DNA of 64,000 nucleotides. It comes from Salvelinus alpinus (lineage: Eukaryota > Chordata > Actinopteri > Salmoniformes > Salmonidae). The notes beneath the pieces are model-generated. The model did not search any database and was not told where the DNA came from. It saw only the letters and a program-made list of their open reading frames with translations. How positions within the stretch are numbered: position 1 is the first letter of the stretch; each line of letters begins with the position of its first letter. Below are positions 33,361 through 42,449 of this stretch, piece after piece. The position numbers and the translations under genes were made by a program. The DNA lies in the NCBI RefSeq assembly GCF_045679555.1, contig NC_092110.1, forward strand, positions 3,425,390-3,489,389, written 5' to 3'.

Positions 33361-33475
33361 GGGAGTCAATCATCCTGACTACCCCTCGGTGCTGGACTCT
33401 CTAAGCATAGCCAACCCAGTCATTACCAACTGTCTCATTGACATGAGGGGCATATAATCCATTCTCATCATCAAA
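33361..33475 (+). pseudogene. smc6: smc6 hinge-proximal exon, copy 2 (nonsense)
   Basis: Identical over its length to copy 1 as far as I can read, with the same TAA at 33455-33457. Confidence 0.93.
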
Positions 33476-33679
33476 GTTACTTTCTACTCTGATCAAGTTT
33501 ATAATATTTACATGTTGCATGCACAGTCCAACAGACTGTTTGAAGGAGAGTGCATTGAGGTAGATAAAAATTAATAAAATAAAAGATAGAAAAGTGGTTA
33601 ACAAATAATGATGTTATATGCACATAACAAACTGTATATAAACATGTTGAGTCAGTAAAGCTATTTTGTACAAATGCAT

Positions 33680-34058
33680 TCTGTGGAGATAGCATGACAT
33701 AAGATACTCTGTGGAGATAGCATGACATAAGATACTCTGTGGAGATAGCATGACATAAGAATAGTCTGTGGAGATAGCATGACATAAGATCGTCTGTGGA
33801 GATAGCGTGACATAAGATGCTCTGTGGAGATAGCATGACATATGATACTCTGTGGAGATAGCATGACATACGATACTCTGTGGAGATAGCATGACATAAG
33901 AATAGTCTGTGGAGATAGCATGACATAAGATCGTTTGTGGAGATAGCATGACATAAGAATAGTCTGTGGAGATAGCATGACATAAGATCGCCTGTGGAGA
34001 TAGCATGACATAAGATACTCTGTGGAGATAGCATGACATACGATACTCTGTGGAGATA
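33680..34058. repeat. 28-bp minisatellite array 3
   Basis: About 13-14 units. The order of variants follows array 2 at both ends, with one internal block of about six units missing. Confidence 0.95.
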
Positions 34059-34074
34059 TTCTGTTGTGTTTCAG

Positions 34075-34189
34075 GGGAGTCAATCATCCTGACTACCCCT
34101 CGGTGCTGGACTCTCTAAGCATAGCCAACCCAGTCATTACCAACTGTCTCATTGACATGAGGGGCATATAATCCATTCTCATCATCAAA
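34075..34189 (+). pseudogene. smc6: smc6 hinge-proximal exon, copy 3 (nonsense)
   Basis: Same sequence as copies 1 and 2 with the TAA at 34169-34171. It is the copy nearest the next smc6 exon. Confidence 0.93.
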
Positions 34190-34527
34190 GTTACTTTCTA
34201 CTCTGATCAAGTTCATAATATTTACATGTTGCATGCACAGTCCAACAGACTGTTTGAAGGAGAGTGCATTGAGGTAGATAAAAATTAATAAAATAAAAGA
34301 TAGAAAAGTGGTTTTGATAATTGTGTTTCTAACTGTACCATCATGGAATGTATCAGGCTGTCTTGCATAGAATGGGCACTGTATGTAGCTGAAGTTTGAT
34401 GAAGCTAGTTTAAGTTGGCAGTAGACTTTGCTGCATGCAAATGTCAAAGGTAGACCCCTTTGCTTGCTCGAGTGGATGGTTATAAAGTGCCCAGGTACTA
34501 ATGTCTCTTTCCCTACTTTGATTGCAG

Positions 34528-34680
34528 GAGAAGGACGCAGCCAGGAAGGTGATGCAACAAGGCCGACCCCCGAGGAACTGCCTTTACTGTCGAAGGAGAT
34601 CCGGTTTACCGCAACCGATACTACACCCCAGACTTCGGCATTGCCAAATACCTCAGGGGAGATCTGGAGACAGAATTTCG
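34528..34680 (+). pseudogene. smc6: smc6 pseudogene exon: hinge region, frameshifted
   Basis: The first frame reads EKDAARKVMQQGRPPRNC, and after a small deletion a second frame reads FTVEGDPVYRNRYYTPDFG then IAKYLRGDLETEF. Human SMC6 reads through the same block (VMQxxxPPxNCREAFTxDGDxVxxxRYY) in one frame. Residues equivalent to REA are lost together with the frame. Confidence 0.9.
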
Positions 34681-35297
34681 GTAAGTAACTATTTTGTTCA
34701 TCTGGTCTCTACTATTTTGCACTCCAGTCTCCTTTTCACCTCATTTAAGACCTTGTTTGAGGCACATCTCAGTAGGTGTTCCGGGTATGTCATGACATAG
34801 CACAAGTGGGGGGGTTCCTCTTTTGTTCTCTATCTCTCCTCTATTGTTCCTCAAGCAAGGGGGAGGTCGATGACATTACGGATTCTCATCAGACCAACTC
34901 CTTGAATGCCCTACTCCTTGAAGTTTTCAGTTGTGTCAAAAAAAAACACTATTTTGCTCAAAACATATATATTTTTTACTCTTTAGTGTGTACTTTACTG
35001 TATTTACAGTATACTTGGGATATCGATTTCAACAGTAAAAGTAAAACAATCGCTGGAGGATGTCTTTAAGTTATTTAGATGTCTTCAATATTTATATTGT
35101 GTGGTTGATGAAAGAGCTTGCTCAGAAACGCATCAGCAGCAAATCTTTTCTATTATTTTATGTTTTATTTCACCAGGAAGTCCCATGAGAGGAATGATCT
35201 CTTTATCCAGGAGGCGATAATTGAAGGGAATTAAGTTGCCGCCCTAAACCTGATCTTGTCTTTCAGAATTGTATTGATTTGTAGTTGCATTTCTCAG

Positions 35298-35433
35298 CAT
35301 ATTGGAGTCAGAGCTGAAGAACTACAAGGCCCAGCTCTCCCGGTTTCATCTTCACCTGGGCTCAGCCACTGAGGACATCCAGCGCATGGAGGCCAAACTA
35401 CACAACACCATCATGACTCTGAAAAAGACTCTG
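35298..35433 (+). pseudogene. smc6: smc6 pseudogene exon: coiled coil
   Basis: It continues the phase of the previous exon and reads ILESELKNYKAQLSRFHLHL then GSATEDIQRMEAKLHNTIMT, a coiled-coil segment aligning with human DLENEVENKTAQILNLQQHL. The donor 'gtcatg' is poor and the frame runs into TGA soon after. Confidence 0.85.
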
Positions 35434-35750
35434 GTCATGGCTTGAACTGTGTTGTCACTGCTGTATGAAATTAAAACATTGACGCATTGAAGAGACAACA
35501 GTCAGATGCGTTGCTACATCACACTTTAGCACCATCATGACCCCATAATGACTGAAAAAGACTGGTATTGTGTTGTGACTGTAAGCATGCTTATTACAAT
35601 TGTAATAATTGCAATTGCATCTCAAAAATAAAAAATACATGTCCTGTATATCAATGCAGAGTGCTGCTGTCTGTTATTGTGCATGTTACACCTCTATGTA
35701 ATGTATGACATGGATGCCGTTTAACTGTTTACCTGTATATTTGAATGCAG

Positions 35751-35831
35751 GCCACAGTGAATCAGGTCAAGGCCAGTGTGACAGAGCTTGAGAATGTCGA
35801 GGAGGAACAGACTGATGACATCTGCACTTTG
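35751..35831 (+). pseudogene. smc6: smc6 pseudogene exon: coiled coil
   Basis: Twenty-seven codons, VKASVTELENVEEEQTDDIC included, between acceptor 'tgaatgcag' and donor 'gtaaaa'. The human counterpart has [20 protein letters not shown]. No lesion in this exon. Confidence 0.87.
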
Positions 35832-35983
35832 GTAAAAAATACAACTTTATTGATCCATGATTACAAATGATGCTTTGATTTCCCATAGAGATGATCGATG
35901 TTGGTTTGATTGATTGATTGATTGATTGATGGTGTAAAACCTTTACATGAAATTGACCGTGCTAACTTCATCAAATGCTACAG

Positions 35984-36154
35984 GAAGAAGTGGCTCAAGA
36001 GAACCAGCAGAGAATCGATGGTGAGAAGAAAACTGTGGAGGAAGCAAAGAAGGAGCTGGAGGAGCATGAGAGAACTACCAAGGAAGTTGATTGCCAGTAT
36101 GTTGACGTGAGGATCAGGATTGAACAGCTGGCTGAAGAGATGGAGCCACTGAAG
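35984..36154 (+). pseudogene. smc6: smc6 pseudogene exon: coiled coil
   Basis: Fifty-seven open codons starting EEVAQENQQRIDGEKKTVEE and ending IEQLAEEMEPLK, between acceptor 'aaatgctacag' and donor 'gtgaag'. They correspond to human DEAQENK...INQLSELADPLK. No lesion here, but the following coiled-coil exons are missing. Confidence 0.87.
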
Positions 36155-36304
36155 GTGAAGAGACATGCATGCAGTGCCTGATGCTGTGAAGATGAAAACA
36201 GTTAATACACTGTATATGCCACTTGGCAGACACTTTTATCCAAAGCGACTAGCAGTACAGGGAGGTGGTGCGTCACAGTGCAATGAGTACATTTTTGTAT
36301 GTGT

Positions 36305-37487
36305 ACAGTGCATTCGGAAAGTATTCAGACCCTTTCCATTTTCCACGTTTTGTTACGTTACAGCCTTATTCTAAAATGAATGTATAATTTTTCCCCCCTC
36401 ATCAATCTACACACATTACCCCATAATGACAAAGAGAAAATAGGCACACACCTGTCTATATAAGGTCCCACAGTTGACAGTGCATGTCAGAGCAAAAACC
36501 AAGCCATGAGGTCGAAGGAATTGTCCGTAGAGCTCCGAGACAGAATTGTGTCGAGGCACGGATCTGGGGAAGGGTACCGAAAAATTGCTGCAGCATTGAA
36601 GGTTTCCAAGAACACAGTGACCTCCATAAGTCTTAAATGGAAGAATTTTGGAACCACCAAGACTCTTCCTAGAGCTGGCCGCCCGGCCAAACTGAGCAAT
36701 CGACCTCATGGCTTGGTTTTTACTCTGACTTGCACTATCAACTGTGGGACCTTATATAGACAGGTGTGTGCCTTTCCAAATCATGTCCAATCAATTGAAT
36801 TTACCACAGGTGGACTCCAATGAAGTTGTATAAACATCTCAAGGATGATCAATGGAAACAGGATGCACCTGAGCTCAATTTCGAGTCTCATAGTAAAGGG
36901 TCTGAATACTTATGTAAACAAGCTATTTCTGTTTTTTATTTTTAATACATTTGCAAAAATGTCTAAAAACCTGTTTTCCCTTTGTCATTATGGGGTATTG
37001 TGTGTAGATTGCTGAGATTTTTCAAAATATTTAATTCATTTTATAATAAGGCTTTGAATGAAGGTGTCACGTTCCTGACCTGTTTTCTGTTGTTTTTGTA
37101 TGTGTTTAGTTGGTCAGGGCGTGAGTTGGGGTGGGTAGTCTATGTTATGTGTTTCTATGTGGGGTTAATGTGTTGCCTGATATGGTTCTCAATTAGAGGC
37201 AGGTGTTTGACGTTTCCTCTGATTGAGAACCATATTAAGGTAGGCTGTTCTCACTGTTTGTTTGTGGGTGATTGTTCCTGTGTCAGTGTTGGTGCTACAC
37301 GGGACTGTGACGGTTAGTTTGTTTTGTCATTTTGTATAGTGTCTTGTTTTGTTTGATTAAATTCATTATGTATAATTACCACGCTGCACATTGGTCTTCT
37401 GATCCTTCTCGCCTCTCCTCGTCTGAGGAGGAGGACGACGTAGACTGCCGTTACAGAAGGGTTTGAATACTTTCCGAAGGCATTGTA
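36305..37487 (+). mobile_element. Tc1-like element with N-terminal transposase only
   Basis: The ends are 'cagtgcattcggaaagtatt' (36306) and 'tgaatactttccgaaggcat' (about 37464-37483). At 36506-36706 the plus strand keeps the DNA-binding part of a Tc1 transposase, MRSKELSVELRDRIVSRHGS to GRPAKLSN. Everything catalytic is deleted. A solo LTR is inserted near its right end. It replaces the smc6 intron or exon material between 36.2 and 38.4 kb. Confidence 0.85.
37065..37455 (+). mobile_element. Solo LTR with 5-bp target duplication
   Basis: This 391-bp unit starts TGTCACGTTCCTGACC and ends GACTGCCGTTACA. The direct repeat GAAGG flanks it (37060-37064 and 37456-37460). It belongs to the family of the LTR at 17944 and is younger than the Tc1 element it interrupts. 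Confidence 0.87.
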
Positions 37488-37754
37488 TATGGAGATAGTT
37501 ACGTACCTAAAATCAGATGTTAAATAAAATGTTATATCCCTCAGATATAGGACAGACACTTCAGAACTTTCTTTTAGATATATATATATATATGTGTGTT
37601 TTTACTATCTGTTTATCCGTGTTTGAATGTGTTATTCAATGTGTTTCTATGGGCTAATAGCACTAAGGCCAAATTCAATGTTTCATCCCCAAAAAATTCT
37701 ATATATTTAGACCCCGGCTTAGACTCTTAAAGATTACACCCCCAAAATAAAAAT

Positions 37755-37850
37755 ACTACTCTAAGGCTGGTTTCCCAGACACAGATGAAGCTTAACCCTG
37801 TACAAAAAAGCTCAATGGATAATCTCCATTGAGCAATCTTTTTAGCCCAC
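37755..37850. repeat. Palindromic element fragment ('ggctggtttccc' family)
   Basis: 'ggctggtttcccagacacag' followed by 'aaaagctcaatggataatct' matches one arm of the complete hairpin element at 46.5 kb and a fragment at 3070-3150. Confidence 0.6.
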
Positions 37851-38394
37851 GACCGGCCCTTTTAGTCCACAACTCGCCCTATAGTCCACAATACTGAGAA
37901 TACGAATACTGTATATTGAAAATTCCCACATTCTTTTGAATTCATATTTCTGTCTTAATGTACATAGGTCCCGCTCTGAGATGCAAATTGTACTTTAATA
38001 ATTTCCTGATAAAGATGAATTGCTGTTGGTACATGATGTTTGATCACAACAGTGAGACACTCCATCTCGGTATGTGAGCTAATCCTGATAGCTTTCAAAT
38101 TACCTGTATAGCTTTTACATAATACCAATATATTTGTCAGAATCAATTTGACATGGATTTTTATCAAAATTGTTCAGTTAATTTATTTGGCCTTTTTACA
38201 GGAATGTGTTTCACATTCAAGAGGACTGACACTGAGACAACATTAAACCATCAACATGTACAGACAACAGGAAATGCATGACAACGACCACACAAAACAG
38301 ATAGAGCTATACACACCAGCAATGGGTGTGAAACCCAACTTAGTGTGTCCTGTTTTCTGTCTTGTCCTCTATGTAACCTCCTGGAGCTTTGCAG

Positions 38395-38547
38395 GTGAAG
38401 GCGCCAAGCCGTGAGAACGACAGTATGAGTGACATGCATTCTCTGTCTGGAGGAGAGAGATCCTTCTCCACAGTGTGCTTCATCCTCTCCCTCTGGGAGA
38501 TCACTGAGTCCGCCTTCAGGTGCCTCGACAAGTTTGACGTCTACATG
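38395..38547 (+). pseudogene. smc6: smc6 pseudogene exon: ABC signature and Walker B, mutated
   Basis: The open 51-codon exon contains the signature [18 protein letters not shown] and the Walker B region [16 protein letters not shown]6 has FRCLDEFDVYM; the glutamate that activates water for ATP hydrolysis is lysine. A good donor 'gtaaga' follows, but the expected next exon (NRRIAMDLIL-type) is absent. Confidence 0.92.
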
Positions 38548-38719
38548 GTAAGACAGGCCTACATGCATGCTTGTTATTTACGCATCTGGATTCACATCGA
38601 TTTTGAAACAGTATTTCATCAAACATTCCACTTCTATGATTCATTTAAGTCTTACTGAATCAATGATGGTTTGGAAAAGTTGAAAATTACAATTGTCTCC
38701 AATTAGTTTTCCAAAGGAC

Positions 38720-38865
38720 ATGCACAATTATCTTTGTCATTACGGGGTATTGTGTGTAGATTGACAAGGGATTTAAAAAAATGTTTTAATCAATTTTAGA
38801 ATAATAACGTATCAAAAAGTGAAAAAAGTCAAGGGGTCTGAATTCTTTCCGAATGCACTGTAAGT
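38720..38865. mobile_element. Tc1-like end fragment
   Basis: 'ctttgtcattacggggtatt' then 'tctgaattctttccgaatgc' and 'actgt' mark the right end of a Tc1 repeat between the last two smc6 pseudogene exons. Confidence 0.7.
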
Positions 38866-38973
38866 AGGAGGGAACGGGACAGATATAGCAGGCTGTATAT
38901 TGCTTGCCATTATTGATCTTATGCAGTACATTAAAGATGTATTGTTGGTGTGTCTCTCAAACTTGTCTTTCAG

Positions 38974-39049
38974 TGAACATATTATGATCCATCAGGTTCA
39001 GGATCCAGAGAGGGGTGAAGGACAGGCAGGGGACGCAGAGCTTGAGTAA
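38974..39049 (+). pseudogene. smc6: smc6 pseudogene last exon
   Basis: After acceptor 'ttgtctttcag' the frame reads HIMIHQVQDPERGEGQAG and ends at TAA 39047-39049, corresponding to the human C-terminal RILRMSDPERGQ segment. Confidence 0.8.
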
Positions 39050-39309
39050 CTTATAGATGATTGATCAGGCACACATCATGCCATCAGAACACATTTTTAA
39101 ACACATTTGAGTCATGTTTGCAATAATTGAATATTGGGAGAGTCTGGAGCCTCTCTGGGAGGCTTGACTCTGATTTTTTTGCTGTGGGCCATGCAGATGG
39201 ATGAATCATGAACCTTGTATTACATTATGTACTGTGGGCCTAAACATTTTCATAATGTCTGTGTAGTTACATCTGTGTTACAGTTTCACATATTTCTATG
39301 CATATAATT

Positions 39310-39375
39310 TTTTTTCACCTTTATTTAAAAAGGTAGGCTAGTTGAGAACAAGTTCTCATTTACAACTGTGACCTG
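39310..39375. repeat. Short repeat fragment
   Basis: 'cacctttatttaaaaaggta' and 'gttgagaacaagttctcatt' are a common salmonid repeat tail, also partly seen at 15.84-15.9 kb. Confidence 0.6.
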
Positions 39376-39846
39376 GATATCTCACATATAGTATTTAATT
39401 TTGATGTATTAATTGCGTGCAATTAATGACTTTGATTACAGTTAGTAATAGACTGTATAATTTAGTTTTTTTGTAGTCCTTGTTCAGAAACAATTTGCCC
39501 AATCCTGTTATTGATTTATCTGTATATGCTCAGGTTACTGTATTGGTTTTAAATCATTTGAATGGTAATGATGTGCTTTAAAGGGCTACATCGGGATTTT
39601 GGCAATGAAGCCCTTTATCTACTTCCCCACAGCCAGAAAAAAACTAATGGATACCATTTTTATGTCTCTACATCCAATATGAAGGAAGTTAGAGGTAGTG
39701 TCATGAGACAATGCTAACTAGTGTTAGCACAATGACTGGAAGTCAGCAGCTACCATAGACTTCCAGTCATTGCGCTAAGACTAGTTAGCAATTGCGCTAA
39801 TGCCAGTAGCGGTGCGTGGGTAAAATCACCAGGGAAGCAAAGGTAT

Positions 39847-41236
39847 TGTCACGTTCGTCATAATGATGAGACCAAGGCGCAGCGTGCGTAGAGTTCCACA
39901 TTCTTTTAATAGTGAAACTTACAACAAAGAATCTAACAAACGTGCAGTATTGCAGTGCACAAGGCAACTATACAAAAACAAGATCCCACAACACAAATGA
40001 GTAAAATGGCTACCTAAATATGATCCCCAATCAGAGACAACGATAAACAGCTGTCTCTGATTGGGAACCATATCAGGCCAACATAGACATACAAAAACCC
40101 CTAGACATACAAAAACCCTAGACATACAAAAACTAGCGTACCCACCCCAGTCACACCCAGTCACACCCTGACCGGTACAGTCACACCCTGACCGGTACAG
40201 GTGGCACCGGGCTGATGACACGCAACTCAGGGTGAGTGTGGGGAAGAGGAACAGGATGGACCTGACTGGGGACACGCACTTGAGGGAGAGTGCGAGGAGC
40301 AGGAACAGGACACACCTGACTGGAAAAGCGCACTTGAGGGAGAGTGCGAGGAGCAGGAACAGGACACACCGGGTTGTGAAGGTACACTGGAGATCTGGTG
40401 TGTATAGCCGGCATCAATTGTTCCGGAACTTTAACACACGTTTCAGAACGAGTACGAGGAACTGGTGCAGGTGGCATCGGACAGCTAACACGCTCCTCAG
40501 GGCGAATGCCGTGCATACTACGCCAAACCAACAGCTCTCTCTCTTCACTCTCCTCCAATTTGATCAACAACTCCTCGAAGGTCTCTAACTCTCCCCTCCG
40601 TTCACTCTCCTCCAATTTGTCCAATAACTCCTTGACAGTCTCTGACTCACCCCTCAACTTCGCCGACTGCTCCATGTGCCCCCCCAAAAAAATGTCTTGG
40701 GGTTTCTGTGGCCTACCTACCCGACGTCGTTGCTGTCCTCTCATGCTCCTTGGCGACTCCCGCCAAGGAAGGCGATCCTGTCCTGCCAGGATTTCCTCCC
40801 AAGTCCAGGATGCCTTCCCATCCAGGATCTCTTCCCAAGTCCAGGATACTTCCTCCTCCTGGGCACGCTGCTTGGTCCTTTGTTGGTGGGATCTTCTGTC
40901 ACGATCGTTGTAATGATGAGACCAAGACGCTGCGTGCATAGAGTTCCACATCATTTTAATAAAGAGAAACTCACTAAACAACAAAAGCACAAACGAAACG
41001 TGACGCTACTAGAGTGCACAAAGGCAACTTACTGTAGACAAGATCCCACAACTAACAATGGGGAAAATGGCTACCTAAATATGATCCCCAATCAGAGACA
41101 ACGATAAACAGCTGTCTCTGATTGGGAACCATATAAGGCCAACATAGACATACAAACACCTAGATGACCCACCCTAGTAACTATCACGCCCCAACCAACA
41201 CAGAGAAAAACAGCTTACTATGGTCAGGGCGTGACA
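39847..41236 (-). mobile_element. Short LTR element with gag-like ORF
   Basis: Read on the minus strand, a 5' LTR (41236-40897, TGTCACGCCC...ATCGTGACA), an internal region with one ORF, and a 3' LTR (about 40200-39847) follow each other. The two LTRs share 'cagctgtctctgattgggaa' and 'gatcccacaac'-type blocks and related ends. There is no pol region, so it depends on other elements. No clear target duplication is visible, and the left flank belongs to a different repeat than the right flank, which suggests a deletion at insertion or later. Confidence 0.75.
40181..40990 (-). CDS. Gag-like / low-complexity protein of the LTR element
   Basis: A 269-codon frame without stops. Seen features: a repeated SWTWEEILDG / SWTWEEILAG motif near residues 49-69, basic RRRVGRPQKPQ, glutamate-rich repeats (ELLDKLEESE, ELLIKLEESE) that may form a coiled coil, and a proline-rich C-terminal part with repeated CPVPAPRTLPQVR units. 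It begins and ends inside LTR sequence, so the stated start and end may not be those of a real protein. I know of similar salmonid repeat-derived proteins but not of a proven function. No zinc knuckle or protease is present. Confidence 0.5.
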   Translation of the reverse strand: MLLLFSEFLFIKMMWNSMHAASWSHHYNDRDRRSHQQRTKQRAQEEEVSWTWEEILDGKASWTWEEILAGQDRLPWRESPRSMRGQQRRRVGRPQKPQDIFLGGHMEQSAKLRGESETVKELLDKLEESERRGELETFEELLIKLEESEERELLVWRSMHGIRPEERVSCPMPPAPVPRTRSETCVKVPEQLMPAIHTRSPVYLHNPVCPVPAPRTLPQVRFSSQVCPVPAPRTLPQVRVPSQVHPVPLPHTHPELRVISPVPPVPVRV

Positions 41237-42112
41237 AGTAGGCCACACAAGTTCACAGAAAGAGGCCGCCGAGTGCTGAAGCGAGTAGCACGTAAATATT
41301 TTCTGTCCTCGTTTGCAACACTCACTACCGAGTTCAAAACTGCCTCTGGAAGCAACGCCAGCACTAGAACTGTTCGTCGGAAGCTTCATGAAATGGGTTT
41401 CCATGGCCGAGCAGCCGCACACAAGTCTAAGATCCCTGGCTGGAGTGGTGTATAGCTCACCGCCATTGGACTCTGGAGCAGTGGAAATGCGTTCTCTGGA
41501 GTGATGAATCAAGCTTCACCATCTGGCCGTCCGACAGACGAATCTGTGTTTGGTGGATGTCAGGAAAACGCTGCCCGCCCGAACACAAAATGCCAACTGT
41601 AAAGTTTGGTGGAGGATGAATGATGGCCTGCGGCTGTTTTTCATGGTTCAGGCTAGGCCCCTTAGTTCCAGTGAAGGGAAATCTTAACGCTACCGCTAAC
41701 AATTATATTCTACACAATTCTGTCCTTCCAACTATGTGGCAACCGTTTGGGGAAGGCCCCTTGCTTTTTCAGCATGACAATACCCCCGTGCACAAAGCAA
41801 GGTCCATATAGAAATGGTTTGTCGAGTTCACTGTGGAAGAACTTGACTGGCCTCCACAGAGCCCTGCCCTCAATCCCATCAAACACCTTTGGGATGAATT
41901 AGAACGCAGACTGCGAGCCAGGCCTAATCGCCCAACATCAGTGCTCTTGTGGCTGAATGGAAGCATGTCCCCGCAGCAATGTTCCAACATCTAGTGGAAT
42001 GCCTTCCCAGAAGAGTGGAGGCTGTTATAGAAGCAAAGGGGAGACCAACTCTAAATTAATGCCCATGATTTTGAAATGAGATGTTCCACATACTTTTGGT
42101 CATGTAGTGTCT
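41237..42112 (+). pseudogene. Tc1-like transposase pseudogene fragment
   Basis: Starting within the helix-turn-helix region (KFTERGRRVLKRVARKYFLS), the plus strand continues through [34 protein letters not shown] and ELDWPPQSPALNPIKHLWDE. These are the usual Tc1 catalytic blocks. Stops lie near 41454, 41618, 41808, 41991 and 42027, and the right end is 'cacatacttttggtcatgta'. The N terminus and left end are missing where the LTR element begins. Confidence 0.85.
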
Positions 42113-42352
42113 ATATACTGTAGGCCTAAGGCCGAGATAATAAGAAGACAATGGCAGAATAAATTCAACCACACCTTTGTTTCATCACAAAACCGGAGAG
42201 CAACACCTGTCCAGTGAAGTCCACAAAACATATTGCATGTAACAAGCAGTTACATGACCTACAGCATGGTCAAGCAAGTTAACGTTTCCAACATTTTCGG
42301 ACTACAAAGCAACTATTGATTTAGAACCACAGAGAGTTACCATGCTGTAGGG

Positions 42353-42353
<1 letters not shown>

Positions 42354-42447
<94 letters not shown>
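42354..42447. repeat. (TG)47 microsatellite
   Basis: An uninterrupted dinucleotide run of 94 bases lies inside the left arm. The right arm has none at that point. Confidence 0.97.

Positions 42448-42449
<2 letters not shown>

Larger units (their letters stand above)
31830..34313. repeat. Tandem triplication of an ~884-bp segment
   Basis: Units start at 'gttaacaaataatgatgtta': 31830, 32713 and 33597, giving periods of 883 and 884 bp. The third copy ends near 34313, where 'agaaaagtggtt' leaves the repeat. Each unit holds a 28-bp minisatellite, a splice acceptor and the smc6 hinge-proximal exon with its stop. Copy 3 is about 165 bp shorter because its minisatellite lost about six units. Outside the minisatellite the copies differ by very few bases, so the event is recent. 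Confidence 0.95.
30882..39049 (+). pseudogene. smc6: smc6 pseudogene (structural maintenance of chromosomes 6)
   Basis: SMC6 pairs with SMC5 in the DNA-repair and viral-restriction SMC5/6 complex. Recognisable exons in order: 30882-30987 (Walker A region), three copies of a hinge-proximal exon (32477-32591, 33361-33475, 34075-34189), 34528-34680, 35298-35433, 35751-35831, 35984-36154, 38395-38547 (signature and Walker B) and 38974-39049 (C terminus). Lesions: Walker A GKS is GKR; every hinge-proximal copy has an in-frame TAA; exon 34528 has a frameshifting deletion; the Walker B catalytic glutamate is lysine ([11 protein letters not shown]); the C-terminal coiled-coil exons between 36154 and 38395 and the exon after 38547 are absent. 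The first N-terminal exons are not found. Introns are retained, so this is a dead duplicate and not a retrocopy. It faces vsnl1 tail-to-tail, as in human. Confidence 0.92.

Noticed and set aside
31913-34058. 28-bp repeats that resemble a CRISPR array at first sight
   Set aside because: Units abut without unique spacers, the host is a vertebrate and no cas gene exists nearby. It is a minisatellite.
31785-34087. Several long minus-strand open frames (up to 258 codons) rich in HAIST and MLSPQ repeats
   Set aside because: They are by-products of the 28-bp minisatellite, which has no stop in any minus frame. Unit length is not a multiple of three, so all frames stay open. No domain or start context supports coding.
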